From DATMER01 sp034667225 (lineage in GTDB: Bacteria > Acidobacteriota > Thermoanaerobaculia > Multivoradales > UBA5704): a stretch of DNA of 64,000 nt. The notes below the pieces were generated by a model. It made no database searches. It saw nothing but the letters and a program-made list of their open reading frames with translations, and was not told the origin of the DNA. Shown here piece by piece: positions 55,879 through 64,000 of this stretch (the first letter of the stretch is position 1; each line of letters starts with the position of its first letter). Where the stretch lies: the NCBI GenBank assembly GCA_034667225.1, contig JAXDKG010000001.1, forward strand, positions 62,001-126,000, written 5' to 3'. Position numbers and translations under genes: made by a program.

Positions 55879-57189
55879 ATGCCCACGATCACGCACTCGA
55901 GAATTCTTGAGCATTTGAAAACGCTAGCCGCTCACCTGGCCGAGCGGCGCGAAGCGCTCGTCCACGTCTGGGAGAAGGCGATCCAGGACGATCCCGAGCT
56001 GACGACGGCGGACTCCCTCTCCGTCATGCATTTCCGCGATCTCATCCCCAAGGTCCTGGAAAGCTTCGAAGAGCGGTTGAAGACAACCGGCTTCGACGAG
56101 TCCGTTCTCTCGTCGGAGGAGCGCGAACGGGTCATTGAGCACGGGGTGCACCGCTGGGAACAGGGGTTCTCCCTGCACGAGCTGGTTCGCGAATGGCAGC
56201 ACCTGCAGCTCACGGTGCAGGAAGAGCTTGAGCGCTACACCGACTTGGAGCCCGCCGCCATGACCATCGCGCGGCGCCTTTGGACCGTTGCCTGCGGCGA
56301 GGGGATCGCGGAAAGCGTGGCGCAGTACTACCGCTTGCAGCAAGTCGAGGCGGAGGGCCACCTCCTCGACCTGCAACAGGCTGTGGGGCAGTTGAAGGAG
56401 CTCGACCGCCGGAGGGCGGAATCCTGGCACGAGGCGGCGCACGACTTGCGCGGCAACGTCGGCCTCGTCACCACGACCACGTCCATCCTGGCGGACCCGA
56501 AGGCGCCCGAACCCCTGCGCGCCAAGGCAGTCGCGATCCTGCAGAGCAGCGTCTCCTCTCTGCACCAGCTCCTGCAAGACCTGATGAGCCTGGCCCGTCT
56601 GGAGGCCGGACGCGAGCACCGCGTGGTCGCGCCCTTCGATGCCGCCGCCCTGTTCCGCAACCTGGGAGAGATCCTGGAGCCCCTCGCACAAAAGCGCGGC
56701 CTGTTCCTGGAGGTGGCGGGGCCGGAGCCTTTCCCCGTCGAGGGCGATGCCACCAAGGTGCACCGGATCGTGCAGAACCTGGCGCTCAACGCCTTGGGGT
56801 ACACGGTTCAGGGGGGCGTAAAGCTGACCTGGACGGAATCCCAGGAGAGCGATGTCGAGCGCTGGCTCGTCCGCGTCGAGGACACGGGGCCGGGCCTCCA
56901 CTTCGCACCCGGTGCGCCGATCGTGCAGGAGCTCAAGAAAGGCACGGACCTCGCCCGCGAGGTGGAGGAGGATGCCCCGCCCGGCTCTCCGATCGAGCCC
57001 GTGGCGGGATCCTCCTCTTCGCCGACTCTTCCCCAGGTCCCGGCAGCCTACCGGCCTCCGGGAGAGGGGATCGGCCTCTCGATCGTGAAGCGCCTCTGCG
57101 AGCTTCTCGAAGCGGGCCTGGAAGTTTCCACGGAAGCCGGAAAGGGAACCACCTTCCAGGTGAGCCTGCCGAGGCGCTACGACTCGTAA
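55879..57189 (+). CDS. Histidine kinase with N-terminal RsbRD domain
   Basis: The start is the ATG at 55879, giving 436 residues. The N-terminal 165 residues are all helical and match the RsbRD-N layout (HLAERREALVHVWEKAIQDD, LVREWQHLQLTVQEEL), a sensor module of phytochrome-like and stressosome-related kinases. The HisKA H-box is HEAAHDLRGNVGLV (H188). The ATPase domain has an N-box in QNLALNALGYT, DTGPGLH, and GEGIGLSIVKRLCELL, with an acidic linker inserted between the G-boxes. It is soluble, and no partner receiver gene is adjacent. It converges on recA with a 6-bp gap. Confidence 0.88.
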   Translation: MPTITHSRILEHLKTLAAHLAERREALVHVWEKAIQDDPELTTADSLSVMHFRDLIPKVLESFEERLKTTGFDESVLSSEERERVIEHGVHRWEQGFSLHELVREWQHLQLTVQEELERYTDLEPAAMTIARRLWTVACGEGIAESVAQYYRLQQVEAEGHLLDLQQAVGQLKELDRRRAESWHEAAHDLRGNVGLVTTTTSILADPKAPEPLRAKAVAILQSSVSSLHQLLQDLMSLARLEAGREHRVVAPFDAAALFRNLGEILEPLAQKRGLFLEVAGPEPFPVEGDATKVHRIVQNLALNALGYTVQGGVKLTWTESQESDVERWLVRVEDTGPGLHFAPGAPIVQELKKGTDLAREVEEDAPPGSPIEPVAGSSSSPTLPQVPAAYRPPGEGIGLSIVKRLCELLEAGLEVSTEAGKGTTFQVSLPRRYDS

Positions 57190-57195
57190 AGCCCC

Positions 57196-58236
57196 CTACT
57201 CCGCCATCAACGCCTCCCGCCCGACCGGCAACGCCGGGACAGGCATGCCCAGCTTCTCGCGCAGCTTCACCTCGATTTCTACTGCAAGGTCGGGGTTGTC
57301 CTTCAGGAACTGCTTGGAGTTCTCCCGGCCCTGGCCGAGGCGGAGGTCGCCGTACGAGTACCACGCGCCGCTCTTGACCACCAGCTTGTGCTCCACCCCG
57401 AGATCGACCAGCTCGCCCGTGTGCGAGATCCCCTCGCCGTAGTCAATGTCGAACTCGGCCTGGCGGAAGGGGGCCGCGCACTTGTTCTTCACCACCTTGA
57501 CCTTGGCGCGCGAGCCGGTCACCACCTCGCCGTCCTTGAGTGCGGCGATGCGCCGGATGTCGATCCGGACCGAGGCGTAGAACTTCAGCGCCCGGCCGCC
57601 CGTCGTGGTCTCGGGATTGCCGAACATCACCCCGATCTTCTCGCGGATCTGGTTGATGAAGATCAGGCAGGTGTGCGACTTGGCCACGATCGCCGTCAGC
57701 TTGCGCAAGGCCTGGGACATCAGCCGCGCCTGCAGACCGACGTGCGAGTCACCCATCTCTCCCTCGAGCTCTGCTTTCGGAACCAGCGCCGCTACCGAGT
57801 CGACGACGATGATGTCAACCGCGTTGCTGCGCACCAGCATCTCGGCGATCTCCAGGGCCTGCTCGCCGTTGTCCGGCTGCGAGACCAGGAGGTTGTCGAT
57901 GTCCACGCCGAGCTTGCGGGCGTACTCGGCGTCCAGGGCGTGCTCGGCGTCGATGAAGGCGGCGATGCCGCCGCGCTTCTGCGCCTGGCCCACCACGGAG
58001 AGGGCCAGCGTCGTCTTGCCGGAAGACTCGGGGCCGTAGACCTCGACAACGCGGCCCCGGGGGAAGCCGCCGATGCCGATCGCGGCATCCACCGAGATCG
58101 AGCCGGTGGGGATCGCCTCCATCGCCAGCGTCTCCCGCGCGCCCAGGCGCATAATGGACCCCTTGCCGAACTGCCGCTCTATTTGCGACAGCGCGCCTTC
58201 GATCGCCTTACTCCGGTCGAATTTCGGTTCAGCCAT
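57196..58236 (-). CDS. recA: Recombinase RecA
   Basis: A 346-residue RecA with Walker A GPESSGKTT, the EHALD block, Walker B IIVVDSVAAL, loop L1 EGEMGDSHVGLQARLMSQALRK and loop L2 NQIREKIGVMFGNPETTTGG. The length and motifs are normal. It acts in homologous recombination and DNA-damage signalling. No LexA box of the common Gram-negative or Gram-positive type was found upstream, although a hairpin-forming inverted repeat lies in the leader at 58296. It is useful as a phylogenetic marker for placing the organism. Confidence 0.98.
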   Translation of the reverse strand: MAEPKFDRSKAIEGALSQIERQFGKGSIMRLGARETLAMEAIPTGSISVDAAIGIGGFPRGRVVEVYGPESSGKTTLALSVVGQAQKRGGIAAFIDAEHALDAEYARKLGVDIDNLLVSQPDNGEQALEIAEMLVRSNAVDIIVVDSVAALVPKAELEGEMGDSHVGLQARLMSQALRKLTAIVAKSHTCLIFINQIREKIGVMFGNPETTTGGRALKFYASVRIDIRRIAALKDGEVVTGSRAKVKVVKNKCAAPFRQAEFDIDYGEGISHTGELVDLGVEHKLVVKSGAWYSYGDLRLGQGRENSKQFLKDNPDLAVEIEVKLREKLGMPVPALPVGREALMAE

Positions 58237-58295
58237 GTTCGTATTCGCTCCTTGTGCCCGGCGGACGTGCCAGGCAGTGATGTTTCGCGGGGGTC

Positions 58296-58317
58296 GGGTA
58301 CGGCTCGCTCCGTACCC
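58296..58317 (-). promoter_or_regulatory. Inverted repeat in the recA leader
   Basis: GGGTACGG-CTCGCT-CCGTACCC, a perfect 8-bp inverted repeat 60 bp upstream of the recA start. It could be an RNA hairpin or an operator. It does not match the LexA boxes I know. Confidence 0.35.
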
Positions 58318-58412
58318 CCATGTTAGAAGACGGAAATGCGGCGGTCAATCTCGGCGTTGCGAGCAGTGTGGGCGCGGTGGGGTAGACTTGCTCCCGCCAC
58401 AACATCGCAGCG

Positions 58413-58456
58413 TTCGGACACGTATACAGGTAGCTATAATTCGGGACATCTGTCCC
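58413..58456 (+). promoter_or_regulatory. Promoter and operator-like palindrome of the moxR operon
   Basis: A perfect -10 TATAAT at 58435-58440 with a weak -35 (TTCGGA at 58413, 16-bp spacer), 30 bp before the moxR ATG. Overlapping the expected start point is a palindrome GGGACA-TC-TGTCCC (58443-58456), placed where a repressor would block initiation. The AGGAAA ribosome site follows at 58457. Confidence 0.6.
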
Positions 58457-58469
58457 CAGGAAACCCTGC

Positions 58470-59425
<956 letters not shown>

Positions 59426-59429
<4 letters not shown>

Positions 59430-60457
59430 TCCCCAAACGCCGCCGCCCGGTGCCCGAGGGCATCCGCATCACGACAGTCGGGCTGTGGTACGTCCTGCTC
59501 TCGATCGTGGTGGCGATCGCGGCCACCAACACCGGCAACAACTCACTCTACATGGTCATGGCGATGGTGCTCGCCGTGCTGATCCTCTCCGGAGTGCTGT
59601 CGCGGGAGAACGTGCGCGGCCTGGAGATCGAGCTGCAACCTCCCGGCGAGGTGTTCGCGAGCCGGCCGTTCTCCGTGGGCTTCACGCTCAAGAGCCGCTC
59701 CCGGCTGTTCCCGCGCTGGTTCCTGCTCTTCACCCTGTCCAAGTCGGGCCAGCCCATGCTCGTTCCCTTCCTTCCCAAGCAGGGGCGGAGCGTCGGCAAC
59801 CTGGAGATGATGATCCGCACGCGCGGCCATCATCCCTTCCCTCATGCCCACATCTCCAGCCTCTTCCCCTTCGGCTTCTTCCGCAAGGGCGTGCGCTACC
59901 CCGTGGACCTGGAGATCCTCGTCTTCCCCGAGATCTTCGAGGCCGCATCGGCGAGGCATCCCGAGGCTGCCCACCAGATGGGGGAGGAGGCCAGCCGCCG
60001 CGCCGGATGGGGGCACGGCCTCCATGCGCTGCGCCAGTTTCGCCAGGGGGACGATCCGCGGGGCATTCATTGGAAGCAGACGGCCCGCACCGGCAACCTC
60101 GTCTACATGGAGCGCGAGTCCGAGCAGAGCCGGCGGCTCGCGATCCTCTTCGACAATGGAGTGGGCGAGCTGGCCGACGACCAGGCCCGCGGACGCTTCG
60201 AGCGGCTGGTGAGCGAGGCGGCCACCGCGGCGCTGGACCATCTTTCCCGCGGCTATGAAGTGGAGCTGGTGACGCGCGACCGTGCCCTCCCCTTCGCGGG
60301 CGGAGCGCGGCAGCGGCTGGCCATCCTGGAGGCCCTGGCGTTGATCGAGGCGCAGCCCGCCGTCCCCGAGCCGCTCCTCTCCAGCGACCGGCGGGCGCAA
60401 CAGCTTCGGGTCCACCTCGATTCCGAGCCCGCGGCCACCTTGAGGGTCGCGCAATGA
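59426..60457 (+). CDS. DUF58 (von Willebrand-like) membrane protein
   Basis: The start is GTG 59426, overlapping the moxR stop by 4 bp, giving 343 residues. Two N-terminal helices (about 15-60) anchor it. The DUF58 hallmark LRQFRQGDDPRGIHWKQTAR lies near residue 205, followed by a beta-strand/MIDAS-like stretch (RRLAILFDNG). It is usually encoded with MoxR and TgpA, as here, and is thought to work with them at the membrane. The stop overlaps the next start (ATGA). Confidence 0.92.
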
Positions 60458-62541
60458 CCTTCGCGCGCCAGAAGCGGCTGCTTCTCGGGTTGCTCGCGCT
60501 GCTCGCGCCGATCCCGCTGCCGTTCAACGAGGTGGTGTCCTGGCCCGTGGTCGGAGCCTACCTCGTGGGCGTGCTCGTCTTTCTGCGGTGGGTGATGATG
60601 GACCGGCAGCGCTGGCTGCCCACCTGGGCGCTCAACGCCCTCGGGCTGATCTACCTGCCCCTGGCGTTTCTGGACGTGTTCGTGATCTCGCGCCGGCTGC
60701 TGACGCCGGTGCTCCATCTGATCATGTTCGCGCTGCTGGTCAAGCTCTTCTCCCTGACGCGGGAGCGCGACAAGTGGCAGGTGGCGATCGGCGTCTTCTT
60801 CCTCTTCCTGGCGAGCATGGGCACGAGCGTGCACCCCACGATCGTGCTCTACCTAATCGCGTTCCTGGTGATCTCGCTCGTCATGCTGACCCGCTTCGCG
60901 TTCCTGCACGTGCTCGCGGGCTTCGGCCGCGAAGACCCTGAGCTGGCGCGCATTCCTATGCGCGGGTTCCTGAGCGTCTGCGTCTTGCTGACGGTCGTGC
61001 TGTCCGTGCCGCTCTTCGCATTCCTGCCGCGCGTGCCGTCGCCCTACATCGTCGGCCGGGGGAGCGGCCTGGGGCAGACGATCGAGGCCTCAGGCTTTTC
61101 GGACGAGGTGACCCTCGACTCGATCGGCCAGATCCGCAACAGCCGGGACGTGGCCCTGCGCCTGTTGGAAGAAGGGACGATCGATCCGGGCCGCGACATG
61201 CGTTTCAAGGCGGCGACCTACGATCTTTTTCAGGGAGGGACCTGGCGGCGCTCGCCTTTTCGCATGGCGCTGGGCCGGGTCCGGGAGTCCGCGGGCATCT
61301 GGCTGGCCAAGGGCCGCCAGCCGGAGCGCTGGGCGCGGATCTTCCTGGCGCCGATCAATAGCCAGAGCGTGCCACTGCCGGTAGAGACGGTCGTGGTCGC
61401 ACCCCAGGCGACCACTCTGGGGCTCGACGAGGGCGGCGCAGTCTCGTTCCGCTTCCAACCGCAGGAGCTGGTGGAGTTCCGGGTGGGGATGGTGGGCGAG
61501 CCGGTGATGACCGCCGCGAAGCCTTCGGGCACGCCCTACGACCCGGCGCTCGACCTCGCGGGTGTAACGCCGCCGATCGCCGCCCTGGCCGCGCGGGTGA
61601 TGGGCGGCGGCACGCTACTGGAGCGGACGCAGCGCCTCGAAGCCCACCTGATCCAGGATTACGAGTACACGCAGGATTTCCGCGGCCGCTCGGCGGAGAA
61701 CCCCATCGAAGACTTCCTCTTCCGCTACAAGAGCGGACAGTGCGAATACTTCGCCTCGTCGATGGTGCTGCTGCTGCGCTCGCAGGGCATCCCGGCGCGG
61801 CTGGTGACCGGCTTCCTCGGCGGCGAGTACAACCCGTTCGAGGGCTACTACATCGTGCGCGACAGCAACGCCCACGCCTGGGTGGAAGCCTATGTGAAGG
61901 GTGAGGGCTGGCGCATCTTCGACCCGACTCCTCCCGCCGGGCGCCCGGCGGCCGAGGCCACAGGCGTCTCGCTGCTGATGAGGCAGGCCTGGGACTTCGT
62001 GGCCTTCCGCTGGGACCGTTACGTGCTGACCTTCGGCATCTACGATCAGCTCCGCATCTTCAGCGGCCTGCGCGAGATGTGGCGGGATCTCGTGAGCCGC
62101 TTCCAGCAGCCCGAGGAGGCGGAGAAGAAGACGCCCGCGGGCGGGCAGCAGCCGGTCGGCGGCGAAGAGGCCGCGGCGGGCGAATCCGGCCCGCGCATGC
62201 CGGACATCCCTCTGCCGGTGGCTCTCGGGCTGACGCTCTTCGCGGCCGGGGTCTTCGCGCTCTACCTGCGTTTCAAGCCGCCGCTGACCGCGACCGCTGC
62301 CTATGCCCGCCTGCGTCGCCGTCTCGGCCGCAGAGGCGAGCCGCTCCCCGAATCGGTGCCGCCGCTCAGGGTTGGTCAGGAGATGGCTGCACGCTATCCC
62401 GCCGCGGCCAAGCCCGCGGCCCGGATCATCGCCTTCTACCTCCGCGAGAGCTTCGGGGGTCACCCGCTCGAAGACGGCGAGCGCGAAGCCTTGGAAGCCG
62501 CCATGGGCGAGGCGAAGAAGGGGATGCGGAAGGCCGGGTAG
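60454..62541 (+). CDS. TgpA-like membrane transglutaminase (DUF3488)
   Basis: A 695-residue protein. About five helices lie in residues 1-180 (DUF3488). A periplasmic transglutaminase-like domain follows with catalytic triad Cys430 (SGQCEYFAS), His474 (NAHAWVEAY) and Asp490 (IFDPTPP). A final helix is at about 590-612, with a cytoplasmic DUF4129-like tail. This is the TgpA architecture. Its physiological substrate is not known. It ends the moxR-DUF58-tgpA operon. Confidence 0.93.
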   Translation: MTFARQKRLLLGLLALLAPIPLPFNEVVSWPVVGAYLVGVLVFLRWVMMDRQRWLPTWALNALGLIYLPLAFLDVFVISRRLLTPVLHLIMFALLVKLFSLTRERDKWQVAIGVFFLFLASMGTSVHPTIVLYLIAFLVISLVMLTRFAFLHVLAGFGREDPELARIPMRGFLSVCVLLTVVLSVPLFAFLPRVPSPYIVGRGSGLGQTIEASGFSDEVTLDSIGQIRNSRDVALRLLEEGTIDPGRDMRFKAATYDLFQGGTWRRSPFRMALGRVRESAGIWLAKGRQPERWARIFLAPINSQSVPLPVETVVVAPQATTLGLDEGGAVSFRFQPQELVEFRVGMVGEPVMTAAKPSGTPYDPALDLAGVTPPIAALAARVMGGGTLLERTQRLEAHLIQDYEYTQDFRGRSAENPIEDFLFRYKSGQCEYFASSMVLLLRSQGIPARLVTGFLGGEYNPFEGYYIVRDSNAHAWVEAYVKGEGWRIFDPTPPAGRPAAEATGVSLLMRQAWDFVAFRWDRYVLTFGIYDQLRIFSGLREMWRDLVSRFQQPEEAEKKTPAGGQQPVGGEEAAAGESGPRMPDIPLPVALGLTLFAAGVFALYLRFKPPLTATAAYARLRRRLGRRGEPLPESVPPLRVGQEMAARYPAAAKPAARIIAFYLRESFGGHPLEDGEREALEAAMGEAKKGMRKAG

Positions 62542-62548
62542 GGCGGCC

Positions 62549-62645
62549 AAAAGGACCAAAAGGACGTAAACGACATAAAGGACCTCAAGGACGAAGAAGC
62601 GCCACTGCCATGTCCTTTAAGTCCTTTTGGTCCTTTAAGTCCTAT
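62549..62645. repeat. AAGGAC/GTCCTT word-repeat hairpin between convergent genes
   Basis: Several AAGGAC words on the left (AAAAGGACCAAAAGGACG and onward) face GTCCTTT words on the right (62611-62640), so both strands can fold into A/G-C/T hairpins. The middle (62590-62610) is unpaired. It resembles the CACGGAC element at 34161 in style and in its place between convergent genes, and may be a bidirectional terminator. Confidence 0.5.
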
Positions 62646-62690
62646 GGAGGTGTCTATCCTTGATAGGAGAAGAGCTGCGGTTGATCCCCG

Positions 62691-64000
62691 CTACCGCAGC
62701 CCGGACGGCAATCTCGGCGAAGCCAGCAGCTTCTCGAACTCCTCCCAGCGCTTCGCCGGGTTGTCGGCCGTGCCGCCGCGGCGTTCGATGTACTGCTTCA
62801 CCAGATCCTGCCCATAGTTGTAATTGATCACGTAGCTCCGGTACTGATCGAAGAACTTGATCCGCTGCTCGGCCCGGGCCGGCGCGGACAGGTTGTAGTG
62901 CACCTGCCAGTCGATCGCCTGCTGCTTCGTCATCGTGCCGTTCAGATATCCCCGCGCCGCTTCGTTGCCCGCGTAGGCCAACTGCTGCGTGAGGCGCTGG
63001 ATCTCGTAGTAGCGCTCGGCCGTCGAGGGATCGATCCCGGCGAGGGGAAAGAGCTTCTCTCTCTCGAAGCGCACCCGCTCGTCGCCCGGGAACGCCACCT
63101 CGATGCCGTAGTTTGCCGTGCCCTCCGCGATCAGCGACTGCGGGCTGAACAGCGCATACACCGAAAACTCCGGCCAGCCGCGGTCGCGCACCAGGTGCTT
63201 CTCGAGCAGCGCGTTGTAGACGTGGTGGCCGGGATAGCCCTCGTGACAGGCGAGGTCGATCGCGCGCTCAATGAAGATCGGCAGGTCCGTGTTGACCTGG
63301 ATCAGGCTGTGGAACCCGCCCTTGTACCAGTTGTAGCCGCTCCAGGATTTATCGGTGACGTACTCGACCTCGAAGCTCTCGCCCGGCGGCAGCTCGAAGT
63401 GCTCCAGCGTGCGCCGCTTGCATTCGGAGATGGCGGCCTGGAAGACCGTGTCGAGCTTGTCGCGCGGGATGACGAAGTTTTGCCGGTAAAGATCGATACG
63501 CGCGGGGAGCGGGGTATCGGCGGGGTCTCCGGGGACGAGCCTCTCGAGCCGGTCGAGGATGCTCTGGAAGTGATCGGCGCCGTACGTGGGCGCGACCGAA
63601 TCGTAGAGCGCCTGCGACTCCTCGTCGAAGGAAAGCTTCTTGCCCGACAGCATGTCGAGCCGAGCCACCATGGCCTGGAGCTGCCGGGTGAGATACTGAT
63701 GCCGCAGCCGTTCCATCTCGTCTCCGGTGGCAGGCATCGCCTGCACATCCGCGACGAGCCGCTCCGCCTCGGCGCGCAAATCGGCCAGCGGGCGCTTGGC
63801 CGCCTCAGCTTGAACCTTCCATTCCGGCGGACCGTAGAAGGCATCGACATAGTCCGGATCGTGCTGGCCCACGGCGAGCACGAGCTTCACGTAAGATTCA
63901 GCGGCGCGATCCATCGAGGGAGCCCCTTGAGCCGAGGTGTGCGGCCGGCCGGCGCGCTCCGCGCAGCCGGCAGCCAGGAGAAGGAGGAAGAGCGGTGTCC
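62691..64000 (-). CDS. DUF885 family zinc peptidase-like lipoprotein (5' end off window)
   Basis: The 3' part of a DUF885 protein. The zinc-binding signature is CHEGYPGHHVYN (H-E-x4-H-type), with a downstream Glu in LIAEGTANYG. Reading past the ATG at 63914 to the window edge gives in-frame LFLLLLAAGCAERAG, a lipobox with C as the lipidation site. The protein is therefore exported as a lipoprotein, and its start codon lies just beyond base 64000. DUF885 proteins are helical metallopeptidase relatives of the M32/M3 kind. The substrate is unknown. Confidence 0.85.
   Translation of the reverse strand, partial: TPLFLLLLAAGCAERAGRPHTSAQGAPSMDRAAESYVKLVLAVGQHDPDYVDAFYGPPEWKVQAEAAKRPLADLRAEAERLVADVQAMPATGDEMERLRHQYLTRQLQAMVARLDMLSGKKLSFDEESQALYDSVAPTYGADHFQSILDRLERLVPGDPADTPLPARIDLYRQNFVIPRDKLDTVFQAAISECKRRTLEHFELPPGESFEVEYVTDKSWSGYNWYKGGFHSLIQVNTDLPIFIERAIDLACHEGYPGHHVYNALLEKHLVRDRGWPEFSVYALFSPQSLIAEGTANYGIEVAFPGDERVRFEREKLFPLAGIDPSTAERYYEIQRLTQQLAYAGNEAARGYLNGTMTKQQAIDWQVHYNLSAPARAEQRIKFFDQYRSYVINYNYGQDLVKQYIERRGGTADNPAKRWEEFEKLLASPRLPSGLR

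Noticed and set aside
58237..58469. LexA (SOS) box upstream of recA
   Set aside because: No CTGT-N8-ACAG or GAAC-N4-GTTC type site was found; the inverted repeats present have other sequences.

Overview
The window is very GC-rich, gene-dense chromosomal DNA that looks like an Acidobacteriota genome. The reasons are an ADOP-type ABC permease at the left edge, secreted sulfatase-TPR and metalloprotease proteins, multi-PAS histidine kinases, a TIR/NB-ARC/TPR protein and a lipoprotein DUF885 peptidase. No rRNA, ribosomal protein or tRNA is present, so this placement is inference. No prophage, IS element or CRISPR array was seen.

Layout. 1-10.2 kb: the 3' end of an ADOP permease converges on a solitary three-module NRPS (C-A-T x3, no thioesterase). 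10.2-20.9 kb: secreted proteins, namely an HEXXH metalloprotease with fibronectin-like repeats, a sulfatase-TPR protein, a membrane-TPR protein and an esterase with Calx-beta repeats. 20.9-26.4 kb: a compact leftward operon encoding a receiver protein, a KaiA-like protein, KaiB, KaiC and a hybrid PAS histidine kinase. 26.4-28.4 kb: EF-hand proteins and a 14-unit 21-bp tandem array. 28.4-37.9 kb: a TonB receptor, a TMEM175 channel, a duplicated secreted protein pair, an M48 protease and DUF502. 37.9-38.85 kb: about 1 kb of repeats (two more 21-bp arrays and an inverted-repeat element) leading into a TIR-NB-ARC-TPR gene that is less GC-rich at its 3' end. 41.7-49.5 kb: fadI, a CaiB-family CoA-transferase, a SpoIIE phosphatase, a PlsB-like acyltransferase, an HDAC-like protein bracketed by palindromes, and Smr. 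49.5-57.2 kb: kinase, receiver and EAL genes, a large envelope protein and an RsbRD-N kinase. 57.2-64 kb: recA, moxR-DUF58-TgpA and a truncated DUF885 lipoprotein.

Main result. The Kai operon has the cyanobacterial order kaiA-kaiB-kaiC. The KaiA-like protein (268 aa) has the two-part plan of long cyanobacterial KaiA: an N-terminal pseudo-receiver lacking the phospho-Asp and the conserved Lys, then a helical C-terminal domain ending in a KaiA-like IVDLH...HL..YR pattern. KaiC keeps both ATPase domains and a T/S/S phosphosite cluster. KaiA is usually regarded as cyanobacterial, so a KaiABC-type oscillator here would be notable. Second in interest are the three unrelated intergenic arrays that share a 21-bp period, and a helically phased half-site array upstream of the NRPS.
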